DNA of 15,989 nucleotides. Source: Candidatus Heimdallarchaeota archaeon. GTDB taxonomy: Archaea > Asgardarchaeota > Heimdallarchaeia > Heimdallarchaeales > Kariarchaeaceae. The stretch is taken from positions 1-15,989 of the forward strand of contig JAOUKW010000046.1 in assembly GCA_029882335.1 (NCBI GenBank), in the 5' to 3' direction. Below the pieces are notes generated by a model. It worked only from the letters and a program-made list of their open reading frames with translations. It was not told where the DNA came from and made no database searches. Made by a program: the position numbers and the translations under genes. Positions 1 through 6,307 of this stretch are shown one piece after another; within the stretch, counting starts at the first letter, position 1; each line of letters opens with the position of its first letter.

Positions 1-1588
1 TAGTTTCAAAAGTTGGGAGAACTCTAATAACTCCCGTGGGTGTAGAATAATTCATATAAATCTCTTCTAAATTCGGCTCACTGAAATATACGGTAAAGGA
101 TAATATTTCATCAGATTTAGGTATTTCTGGAAGTAAGATATAGTTGACTATAGGATTTTGTAGATCAGAGAGCACATAGTTAATAGATCCGTCTTCTCCT
201 ACAGCAATAAAATCAATCTCTCCATCTGCATTTGCATCAGAAGTGGTTATTCCTGTAATTGGGGTTAATATATCTGATCTTCTGCGTAGTATCTCTCCAG
301 TGGTACTATTAACTACGTATATCGTTGTATCTTGACCTACAGCAACAATCTCTGGGGTTGGGCTGCCAAATAAATCAACAACTTCAAAATCACGAAACAA
401 ATTACCTCCAACTGATTGTTCCCATACGGTTGTAAAATCAACACCATTTAACACACGGATGGTTCCTCTACCTGGATCATCTATTATATCTGGTATGTTA
501 TCGCCATTAAAATCATGAAATTCAATGGTATTTTCACTTAGAATTGGTATAGTTGAAATGATTGAATGGTCTGCTACAGTGCCATTATACATAGTAGTAT
601 GGGTCACAACCTCCTCAATTCCATCATCATTCATATCTAACACCCCCATAATCCTACTATTGGAAGAAACAGTATAAACAACAGAACCTGGATTAAAAAT
701 ACCTGTTCCATCACCATCCCTCAATACGTAATATGTATCGAATGTATCTACAATAATTTCCTTTAAACCATCATCATCTTGATCTGAAAAAAAGATATTA
801 TTGACATATGAATCAGTTGATATGAAGTCATTCACCATTATCTCACCATTTAATCCATTGTAGATGTATACAAGGAGTTCAGATGAACCTGGTAATTTAT
901 AAATAACAACAAGCTCATTTACTCCATCATTGGTAATGTCTTCAGAATTCCAGTTAATAACTTCGTAGGTGTTATTGAATGTTAAACTATTAAATTGAGT
1001 CTGTCTTGTAAATCCATCAATCCAAATGAATATATGGTCTTGTCTTAAAACAGAATTATAATTGACCATTCCATGGATAATTAAGTCTTCAGTAGCATCA
1101 TTGGTAAAATTAGTTGTTTTCATCTCTCTTGGTTCTATTGTATAATCACTCTGAGAGGGTATTATGGTAGTTATTTGATTTTGGTAAACTATATTGGTAT
1201 CAGATCCATTAAATATAATTAACTCTGCATCAATAAATCTCTTAATTGTAGCAATATCTGGAACTCCATCTCCAGTAAAATCCGCAGAAACCAATTTATC
1301 ATAATCTGAATCGGTATATTGCACATAAGTGGCTTCATGGGTGTCTTCACTAATGACAAGTTTATTCCAAGGAATATTTGTTGAATGAGAATCTGGATTG
1401 ACAACCGACGTTGTTAGTTTATCAGTTGATTGATTATCTGAATATTCTTGTTGTTGATATAATTGAGGATCATTGCTTTCTGCTTGATGTAGTCCATATA
1501 TTTGAAATTGCATTGTCGAAAACAAGATCAAAAAGAATAAGATTTTCAATTTTTTAGAAATGTTGATATTTCTGATTGATTTATTCAT
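1..1588 (-). CDS. Secreted FG-GAP/VCBS-like repeat protein (partial, C-terminus beyond window)
   Basis: Reading the minus strand from the ATG at 1586-1588 gives an uninterrupted frame of 529 codons to the window edge, so the 3' end is missing. Residues 1-13 are basic and 14-31 hydrophobic (LKILFFLILFSTMQF), a signal peptide or anchor, so the protein should act outside the cell. From about residue 100 to 460 there are about eight repeats ending in Ca-binding-like loops followed by hydrophobic strands: DFTGDGVPD, NFTNDATED, DITNDGVNE, DQDDDGLKE, DMNDDGIEE, DFNGDNIPD, DLFGSPTPE, DANADGEID. This is the FG-GAP/VCBS (integrin alpha-type beta-propeller) pattern. After about residue 475 the sequence changes (PIVNYILLPEIP...) and may begin an Ig-like module. 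Such proteins usually bind surfaces or ligands; no catalytic motif is visible. A TATA-like box lies 23-29 bases upstream, so the mRNA is probably leaderless. Confidence 0.85.
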   Translation of the reverse strand, partial: MNKSIRNINISKKLKILFFLILFSTMQFQIYGLHQAESNDPQLYQQQEYSDNQSTDKLTTSVVNPDSHSTNIPWNKLVISEDTHEATYVQYTDSDYDKLVSADFTGDGVPDIATIKRFIDAELIIFNGSDTNIVYQNQITTIIPSQSDYTIEPREMKTTNFTNDATEDLIIHGMVNYNSVLRQDHIFIWIDGFTRQTQFNSLTFNNTYEVINWNSEDITNDGVNELVVIYKLPGSSELLVYIYNGLNGEIMVNDFISTDSYVNNIFFSDQDDDGLKEIIVDTFDTYYVLRDGDGTGIFNPGSVVYTVSSNSRIMGVLDMNDDGIEEVVTHTTMYNGTVADHSIISTIPILSENTIEFHDFNGDNIPDIIDDPGRGTIRVLNGVDFTTVWEQSVGGNLFRDFEVVDLFGSPTPEIVAVGQDTTIYVVNSTTGEILRRRSDILTPITGITTSDANADGEIDFIAVGEDGSINYVLSDLQNPIVNYILLPEIPKSDEILSFTVYFSEPNLEEIYMNYSTPTGVIRVLPTFET

Positions 1589-1610
1589 ATGGAAGTATAT
1601 AGGATTTTAC

Positions 1611-1617
1611 TTTTAAA
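1611..1617 (-). promoter_or_regulatory. TATA box of the FG-GAP protein gene
   Basis: On the minus strand the sequence reads AAGGTTTAAAAG, an archaeal TATA-like core (TTTAAAA) with a purine-rich BRE-like flank. It sits 23-29 bases upstream of the ATG at 1588, where transcription would start at or next to the start codon. No Shine-Dalgarno is seen. Confidence 0.45.
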
Positions 1618-1723
1618 CCTTACCTTGTTCTAGAAAAAATAAATGATACATTTTTTTAGAAACTCAATACTTAATTTAAATCCTCATCTAAAGATTGATA
1701 TATTTTTTATAGTAATTTAATAT

Positions 1724-2086
1724 GTGACAAAAATTCTCATACCTATTCAAATAGATCATGGACGAGATAGTATTGCATCTGGACATCTAGGTGGAGCACC
1801 TAAATATTTCATTGCAAATTTAGAAAATGAAGAGCAGGATATAATACTTCCCAATACATCCAAAAAATTTGGTGGTACTCTACCACCAATTCAATTAATT
1901 CTTAATGCAGAACCAGATTATGTATTCTCTAAAGGTGCTTGTGGTGGTGCATTTACAAAATTGAGTCAAAATGGTATTGGTGTCTATGAAATTGGTGATT
2001 TTAACATAAAAGATGCTATATCCAAGTTCAAGGAAAACCAATTAGAGAAAATCACTGAAGGATCTCATGGATCCTGTAACCATTAA
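1724..2086 (+). CDS. Dinitrogenase iron-molybdenum cofactor (NifX/NafY-like) domain protein
   Basis: This 120-residue protein has the single-domain layout of the NifX/NafY/MTH1175-type family, small ribonuclease H-like folds that bind Fe-S or Mo cofactors or store metal. Visible matches are the N-terminal strand TKILIPIQID, the segment SGHLGGAPKYFIANL, the loop PNTSKKFGG, and the core YVFSKGACGGAFTKLSQNGIGVYE with C73. The tail GSHGSCNH (H115, C118, H120) adds possible metal ligands. The start is GTG: the ATG two bases upstream is followed at once by TGA in another frame, and no in-frame ATG lies downstream. There is no Shine-Dalgarno, and TATA-like sequence at 1697-1711 suggests a leaderless transcript. 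No nitrogenase genes are nearby, so a role in nitrogen fixation is not implied; family members occur widely in non-fixers. Confidence 0.85.
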   Translation: MTKILIPIQIDHGRDSIASGHLGGAPKYFIANLENEEQDIILPNTSKKFGGTLPPIQLILNAEPDYVFSKGACGGAFTKLSQNGIGVYEIGDFNIKDAISKFKENQLEKITEGSHGSCNH

Positions 2087-2163
2087 TTAATACAAACTTG
2101 TTTTAAGTAATCAGCTAATGTAATTTAGAAATATTTATCTTATTTGAAGTTGATTTTAATTTG

Positions 2164-2192
2164 TGTAATCAGTGCCGAGTGCACTGGTTATG
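2164..2192. terminator. Strong hairpin between convergent genes
   Basis: The sequence TAATCAGTGC-CGAGT-GCACTGGTTA forms a ten-pair stem (one G-T pair) with a five-base loop at 2166-2190, extendable by wobble pairs to 2164-2192. It is unusually GC-rich for this intergenic DNA and lies in the 111 bases between the stops of the NifX-like gene (+) and the hsp20 gene (-), six bases beyond the latter stop. It may mark a shared 3' end or an RNA-processing site. Archaeal termination mostly needs T-tracts rather than hairpins, and no clear T-run follows, so a protein-binding palindrome is also possible. Confidence 0.4.
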
Positions 2193-2197
2193 CTTGC

Positions 2198-2650
2198 TTA
2201 ATCTACGTTAGTTACAACAAAACCTGGGTCTGATATCGGGAACGTAATATATAATATTCCATCCACATATTTTGCTTTTGCAGAATCTGGAATTACATGT
2301 TCATGGAGATCAAATGATACATTTACCTTCTTCGATCCAAACATGTCTGCCAATTCATCCTTTCTTTCGGCTGAAAGTGACAGCTTGTCCGGTTTTGCCC
2401 TTAGGTTAATGCTTTCCTTTTTAATTCCAGGCAAGGCAACAGATATTGTTAATGTTCCATCCTCAACATGCTGATAGGTTTGGGAAAAGTTACCCCCTTT
2501 CATATCATTCATGATGAATTTGTAAGATTTACTACTACCAGGTTCACAGCAATTTGTAGCTGCTGTAAACATCTTTTCGGAAGGACTACTACAAAAACTT
2601 GTAGCAATTTTTGGTCCCTGATTTATATGAAATTGATGTGCGTCTTTCAT
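2198..2650 (-). CDS. hsp20: Small heat-shock protein, Hsp20/alpha-crystallin family
   Basis: This cytoplasmic ATP-independent holdase should bind unfolding proteins. The alpha-crystallin domain spans about residues 57-139 counted from the ATG start: VEDGTLTISVALPGIKKE (strands 2-3), LSLSAERKDELA, VNVSFDLHEHVIPDSAKAKY and the diagnostic end VDGILYITFP. The N-terminal arm of about 55 residues is unusual in having three cysteines (C20, C34, C35). The C-terminal tail is very short and lacks a clear I-x-I anchor. I chose the ATG at 2648-2650 (150 aa) over the in-frame GTG at 2659, because that GTG is part of a strong Shine-Dalgarno, AGGTGA at 2656-2661, five bases before the ATG. The gene starts 15 bases after the padR stop (2666), so both are probably one transcript, with PadR as the likely regulator. 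Confidence 0.9.
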   Translation of the reverse strand: MKDAHQFHINQGPKIATSFCSSPSEKMFTAATNCCEPGSSKSYKFIMNDMKGGNFSQTYQHVEDGTLTISVALPGIKKESINLRAKPDKLSLSAERKDELADMFGSKKVNVSFDLHEHVIPDSAKAKYVDGILYITFPISDPGFVVTNVD

Positions 2651-2655
2651 TTTTT

Positions 2656-2661
2656 TCACCT
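2656..2661 (-). promoter_or_regulatory. Shine-Dalgarno that decides the hsp20 start
   Basis: AGGTGA on the minus strand lies five bases before the ATG at 2650. The alternative start GTG (2659) falls inside this motif, which argues against it. Confidence 0.6.
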
Positions 2662-2665
2662 TGAA

Positions 2666-3142
2666 CTAATCAATAGAAATATTATGCCAGTTATCCTTAC
2701 TCTTGGTTTCCTCAGCTTTGATAATTAAATCAGATAGATTGTAGCTTAATTTCTCTACTTGGGATTTAAAATCCTTTAGAAAATCTATCGCTTGAATTGG
2801 ATCTGCTTTAATAAATCCATCTGCAATCATTTCAAAGTACTGTTTTGTTGCAATAATTTGGATGATGAAAGTATCAGTAATTGAGGATAGAAAAGACGTA
2901 CCGTAATTGGATCTTTTGAATCCGAGTTTGGATCCTTCTTGTTTTTCGAGTAGTTTTTTACTGGTTAATCGGTGAAGGATGGGGTAAATAGTTCCTCTCT
3001 CAGGATACCAACCATCTATTTGTTGATCTAGGTGTTTTAATATGTCACTAGCCTCAGTGTATTCTTCAGATAGTGCTGTTAAAACTAATAGTTCGACTGG
3101 TGATAGAGATTTATCCTGTATTTTGAAATTTTGTAACCACAT
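2666..3142 (-). CDS. PadR-family transcriptional regulator
   Basis: This 158-residue protein has the PadR winged-helix layout. Residues 11-75 hold the DNA-binding domain: LSPVELLVLTALSEEYTEA (helix 1 and turn), SDILKHLDQQIDGWYPERG, then the family signature GTIYPILHRLTSKKLLEKQEG. The rest (about 85-150) is helical and should form the dimerisation domain. PadR proteins are usually repressors that respond to small molecules or stress. The gene is upstream of, and probably cotranscribed with, hsp20, so control of the heat-shock gene and of itself is likely. The start at 3140-3142 is supported by AGGTGAT at 3146-3152. Inverted repeats lie just upstream and could be its operator. I see no ligand-binding motif that identifies the signal. 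Confidence 0.88.
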   Translation of the reverse strand: MWLQNFKIQDKSLSPVELLVLTALSEEYTEASDILKHLDQQIDGWYPERGTIYPILHRLTSKKLLEKQEGSKLGFKRSNYGTSFLSSITDTFIIQIIATKQYFEMIADGFIKADPIQAIDFLKDFKSQVEKLSYNLSDLIIKAEETKSKDNWHNISID

Positions 3143-3459
3143 AGAATCACCTATTTGAGAACATACATTATCATATTATCCATATCAAATGATGAATTTG
3201 ATGATTAAATAATATTGTATGTTGTCTAATATTTATTGAGTTGTTCTAATTATATTTATCTATTATATTAAATAAATATATCTATGTGGATATTTTATTT
3301 TTGGAAAAAAATGTTTGAGCTCATACATTTTTAATTAACTTTCATTTGTACAATACTTGACAATTTTACCTTATCAAAAATATAATAAGATGTTAATACA
3401 ATAATTTGCATTATTCTATTTTCAAACAATGTATAAAACGTACAATAGGTGTAATTTAA
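3143..3459. promoter_or_regulatory. Divergent intergenic region between padR and the membrane protein gene
   Basis: This 317-base AT-rich stretch separates divergent genes and should contain both promoters. Near padR it holds the inverted repeats listed separately. Toward the plus-strand gene there are several TATA-like tracts (about 3266-3285, 3376-3386 and 3431-3437) and AGGTG at 3447-3451, eight bases before the ATG at 3460. The TATA-like tract at 3431 would place the start of transcription almost at the ATG, which conflicts with use of that Shine-Dalgarno, so I cannot say which box is used. No RNA gene or credible small ORF was seen. Confidence 0.5.
3157..3226. promoter_or_regulatory. Near-concentric inverted repeats, candidate PadR operator
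   Basis: An outer inverted repeat pairs 3157-3172 (GAGAACATACATTATC) with 3211-3226 (AATATTGTATGTTGTC), matching at 13 of 16 positions. An inner perfect 7-base repeat, ATCAAAT at 3184-3190 and ATTTGAT at 3196-3202, has almost the same centre (3193 against 3191.5). The pair starts 15 bases upstream of the padR ATG, where it would overlap the promoter. PadR proteins bind dyad sites as dimers and often repress themselves, so this is the natural operator candidate. Chance symmetry in AT-rich DNA remains possible for the inner repeat. Confidence 0.4.
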
Positions 3460-4482
3460 ATGGAAAAAACAAGAATATCACTCATATTAATTATTTTATT
3501 TTATTCAGGAATAATAATTAGCATATCTACTGCTCATGTACCAGTAAACCCTGACCAAAGTGAAGGGTTAGCCACCGCAACTCGAATTGATGACCCTACA
3601 AAGTCTTGGGTAATTTATGGAGAGTCTACTCTAGATCAACTCACACAATACTTTTATTTCGACATATTGGCATTCGATACTTTATTTCTATCATTTACAA
3701 AAGCAATTAGGGATGAAAATATGAATTATAATCCCAAACTAATTCTATTTGGTGTAGAATTTAATTCCTCCGAAGTATTAGATTCACATATAGAAATCCC
3801 TGAGGGATATGGTTGGATAATAATTTCTGATGAGGTTCAAGAAAAAATATATGAGCCATTTGGACCCAGTTATTATGATCCGTTGGGTCTTTATAATTAT
3901 ACTACCCCTTCAGATGCTCGATATTATCTGGCAATAACCGCTGAATCAGAGGGATTTTATTCTATTGCTATCGGATTAAATGAAAGGTACTCTTTAATTG
4001 AATGGATTACTGTACCTCTTAGTATGGTAAATGTATACTTATGGGAAGGACAATCTATTCTGTTTCTACTATTACCATGGGTAATAACCATCGGAATTGG
4101 TTATTTTTTGATAAAAAAATATCAATTGACAGATGCAAATACAGATTATAAGGAAAAATTATTTATTTTAATTATAGCATTGTCTAACTTTTGCTCTTCT
4201 TTAAATTTTTTTAGTCAAATATTGATCTCAATGTATAAATCTGGTCAGAATGAAGGACTGATTATCTCAATTGTTATTGGAATACTGCCTGCATTAACTG
4301 GATTAATGATGGTTCGAAGTTTAGTATTGAGTAATAATAGTATGACTAGATTAAACCAAAAATTAACAATTTACAGCATCATTAATTTATTAATTTGGGC
4401 TGGATTTGTTATATTTCCTTTAATATCTTTAATGTATGTAGTTTGGAGGGTAATTTTTTATCCCTCTGTTGCTAGATTATAA
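3460..4482 (+). CDS. Membrane protein with extracellular N-terminal domain and four C-terminal helices, function unknown
   Basis: The 340-residue product begins with a signal-like hydrophobic segment (about 6-24). Residues 25-195 form a soluble, beta-rich part predicted to be outside the cell, with WVIYGE (50-55), a strand resembling jelly-roll domains (TQYFYFDILAFDTLFLSFTK), EPFGPSYYDP (132-141), YYLAITAESEGFYSIAIGLNERYSLIEW and WEGQS (195-199). Four membrane helices follow at about 199-219, 233-256, 266-290 and 302-333. The motifs EPF.PS.Y, GxYxIAIG..E..xxxEW and WEGQS look like those of a conserved archaeal membrane-protein family, but I cannot name it and see no catalytic residues. The start has AGGTG eight bases upstream. 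The gene stands alone, divergent from padR and convergent with the gene at 4547-5026. Confidence 0.75.
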   Translation: MEKTRISLILIILFYSGIIISISTAHVPVNPDQSEGLATATRIDDPTKSWVIYGESTLDQLTQYFYFDILAFDTLFLSFTKAIRDENMNYNPKLILFGVEFNSSEVLDSHIEIPEGYGWIIISDEVQEKIYEPFGPSYYDPLGLYNYTTPSDARYYLAITAESEGFYSIAIGLNERYSLIEWITVPLSMVNVYLWEGQSILFLLLPWVITIGIGYFLIKKYQLTDANTDYKEKLFILIIALSNFCSSLNFFSQILISMYKSGQNEGLIISIVIGILPALTGLMMVRSLVLSNNSMTRLNQKLTIYSIINLLIWAGFVIFPLISLMYVVWRVIFYPSVARL

Positions 4483-4530
4483 AAATTCAATTTGTTAATT
4501 ATTAATTACGCTGCAGGATATATCTTAAAC

Positions 4531-4543
4531 TTGATTAAATCAA
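4531..4543. repeat. Short palindrome between convergent genes
   Basis: TTGATTAAATCAA is a perfect 13-base palindrome with a single central base, in the 64-base gap between the stops of the convergent genes at 3460-4482 and 4547-5026. It may help end transcription, but such AT-rich palindromes also arise by chance. Confidence 0.2.
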
Positions 4544-4546
4544 ATT

Positions 4547-5026
4547 TTATTTACATTGTGTGAGTAAAAACCTTGAATTCTCATTTTGTAAAAAATCCAC
4601 CTTTTTAATTGCCTCATCAAGTGTTTTAACTATATAATATGGTTTTCCTGGTATCATTTTGACAAAAAAGGAAATTACCGTTCTCATTATTATATTTCTA
4701 TCCATAATAAAAACAATTGCCTCTAAATTATTAATTTGATTTAATCTTTCAGCCACATAATTTCTTAATTTTGCTGAACCCTTATCTGATACATTTTGGA
4801 CATCACTTATATGATAAAAGTATTTAAATTCTTTACTCAATTGTTCTATTTTATCCATAATCATTGTCATACTATACATTGTGGGATAAGGAATTGCCTT
4901 GAAAAATATGATATTACTACCAATCTTGTAAACTTGTGATTGAATTAAATCGATTTCTTCTTTTGACGTTGATTCAGGGTAGAATTTCTTTGCTAGAGTA
5001 ATCGAGCTTGAATCCGACAATAGCAT
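4547..5026 (-). CDS. Small cytoplasmic protein, possibly STAS/SpoIIAA-like
   Basis: This 159-residue protein has no signal peptide or membrane helix. From about residue 35 the pattern alternates strands and helices: NIIFFKAIPYP, a helix (MIMDKIEQLSKEF), YFYHISDVQNVSDKGSA ending a strand at D75, a helix (KLRNYVAERLNQI), strand AIVFIMD, then IIMRTVISFFVKMIPG, YYIVKT and a helix LDEAIKKVDFL. A strand ending in Asp, followed by a helix and a late 'xDEAI..V' helix, resembles STAS and SpoIIAA-like proteins, which often act as adaptors in signalling. I infer this from pattern only and would not be surprised by another fold. A TATA-like tract at about 5046-5057 puts transcription close to the ATG, so the mRNA is probably leaderless. 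Confidence 0.65.
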   Translation of the reverse strand: MLLSDSSSITLAKKFYPESTSKEEIDLIQSQVYKIGSNIIFFKAIPYPTMYSMTMIMDKIEQLSKEFKYFYHISDVQNVSDKGSAKLRNYVAERLNQINNLEAIVFIMDRNIIMRTVISFFVKMIPGKPYYIVKTLDEAIKKVDFLQNENSRFLLTQCK

Positions 5027-5034
5027 ATATTATG

Positions 5035-5057
5035 AACGCGCGTTATTTAATATAATT
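5035..5057 (-). promoter_or_regulatory. Promoter with a CG-rich palindrome between TATA and start
   Basis: The minus strand reads AATTATATTAAATAA (TATA region, 5043-5057), overlapped at its end by the perfect palindrome AACGCGCGTT (5035-5044), eight bases before the ATG at 5026. CGCGCG is rare in such AT-rich DNA. Lying between the TATA box and the predicted transcription start, it is placed where a bound protein would block transcription. Confidence 0.4.
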
Positions 5058-5168
5058 GATCAGCTAATATTCATTAATTCATATATAATCTAGATTTCAT
5101 TACAAATGATGATTCATGAATTTTTACCAATCTATGATAGATTGTTTTATTGAATTATAAATTATTTA

Positions 5169-6224
5169 TCATATAAATGGAAAATACACCCGAATTAAGA
5201 CATCACTGTCATGAAAGTCGGATAAATCTCCACTAAAATCTATTAATTGCTGGTGATATTTTTTCTCAAATGCATCCGCGAAGTTATCCAATGCAGTTTG
5301 TAATATACGTGTGGATTTTTCAGCCTCTAAAACGGCAAATATCGATTTGCTCTTCTTAAAAATAAAAGTTGAATCCAATGTTTGTATCTTACGTAAGTCA
5401 CCTTCTCCCTTGGTTACTTCTTTGAATATTTCATTCATTGAAGATGTAATTCCACCAAATAAAATACTATCATTTGGATTATCTTTGTATTTATCAGAAA
5501 GGTGTTTTTGAACAAGTGTTTGTCCATTGGTATGGATGATAAGCAAACGAAATAGGTTGGTCGGGCTGGAATAAGCAAAACTTGGTTTATTTAAGTACAT
5601 AATTGTTAAAATTAACATTGCTGGAGTGGTTGTAATTGCTGCAGGTATCTCTTTTCCAGTAAAATGTTCACTTAACTCAAGAAATGAAGAAATGACAAAT
5701 AAGAAACTAGCAAAGGATAACACAATGGAATATTTCTTTGAATTTTGATTATTGCTAAATTTAGCCATTCTTAAAAATCCATAAGTTGAAAAAATCCAAA
5801 CCGAAATTTGTAGGATATCAAGAGGAAAATCCCAGAAAGGGATATTACTTGAGAGTGGCCAATTTCGGGGATTCTCTCTCATATCATATAAAAATGCTGC
5901 AGTATAAAAGCCTAAAAATAAACCACTCATACTATAAATTAGAATAGTACGTCGAATGATAGGTTTATCATTTAAGGCATATTCTAAAAATGTATAAAGA
6001 GATAAAAGAGTAAATACTAAAAAGATGTTATGAACTTCTTTTCTAGTATCCCATACTTCTCCCAAGGGATTAAGTAAAAGATCTGTTGCAGTTCTCATCA
6101 AAGCAAATAGGAATACAAATAATAGCCATATTATCGGATCTACGCGCTTAATCAGGTACTGGTATGAAATTAGTAAAACGATGATGATTAAGAGAATTAA
6201 CTGAACAAAATAAAAATTAACCAT
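5169..6224 (-). CDS. Seven-helix membrane protein with a C-terminal longin-like cytoplasmic domain
   Basis: The 351-residue product has two parts. Residues 1-213 contain about seven hydrophobic helices (about 4-24, 29-50, 64-84, 92-113, 131-152, 166-185 and 196-212), a layout like the 7TM sensor regions of bacterial and archaeal receptors. Residues 222-351 are soluble. They start with a strand and turn (LFRLLIIHTNGQTLVQKHL), then SILFGGITSSMNEIFKEV, strands DLRKIQTLDSTFIFKKS and KSIFAVLEAE, and a long amphipathic helix (STRILQTALDNFADAFEKKY). This order of two strands, helix, three strands and helix matches longin and roadblock-type folds used in eukaryotic adaptin and SNARE proteins and in Asgard small-GTPase systems. 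The assignment rests on pattern, not a search. The tail ends DVLIRVYFPFI. A TATA-like tract (6244-6255) 20-31 bases upstream suggests a leaderless single-gene transcript. Confidence 0.7.
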   Translation of the reverse strand: MVNFYFVQLILLIIIVLLISYQYLIKRVDPIIWLLFVFLFALMRTATDLLLNPLGEVWDTRKEVHNIFLVFTLLSLYTFLEYALNDKPIIRRTILIYSMSGLFLGFYTAAFLYDMRENPRNWPLSSNIPFWDFPLDILQISVWIFSTYGFLRMAKFSNNQNSKKYSIVLSFASFLFVISSFLELSEHFTGKEIPAAITTTPAMLILTIMYLNKPSFAYSSPTNLFRLLIIHTNGQTLVQKHLSDKYKDNPNDSILFGGITSSMNEIFKEVTKGEGDLRKIQTLDSTFIFKKSKSIFAVLEAEKSTRILQTALDNFADAFEKKYHQQLIDFSGDLSDFHDSDVLIRVYFPFI

Positions 6225-6243
6225 TATTTAGGATAATTAGTGT

Positions 6244-6255
6244 ATATTTTAAAAT
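6244..6255 (-). promoter_or_regulatory. TATA box of the 7TM/longin-like gene
   Basis: TTTTAAAATATA on the minus strand lies 20-31 bases upstream of the ATG at 6224, the distance expected for a leaderless archaeal transcript. No Shine-Dalgarno is present in the 38 bases upstream of the ATG. Confidence 0.4.
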
Positions 6256-6307
6256 GTAATGCAAATCAAATAATTAATCTGAATAAATTTGGAATAAAAA
6301 TCGCAAT

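Noticed and set aside
1219..1404. Out-of-frame 61-codon frame on the minus strand
   Set aside because: It lies inside the long open frame of the FG-GAP-like gene (1-1588), which has coherent repeats and a signal peptide, so this is a shadow.
1724..2086. Assigning the NifX-like protein to a nitrogen-fixation cluster
   Set aside because: No nif structural or assembly genes are present, and this domain is common in organisms that do not fix nitrogen.
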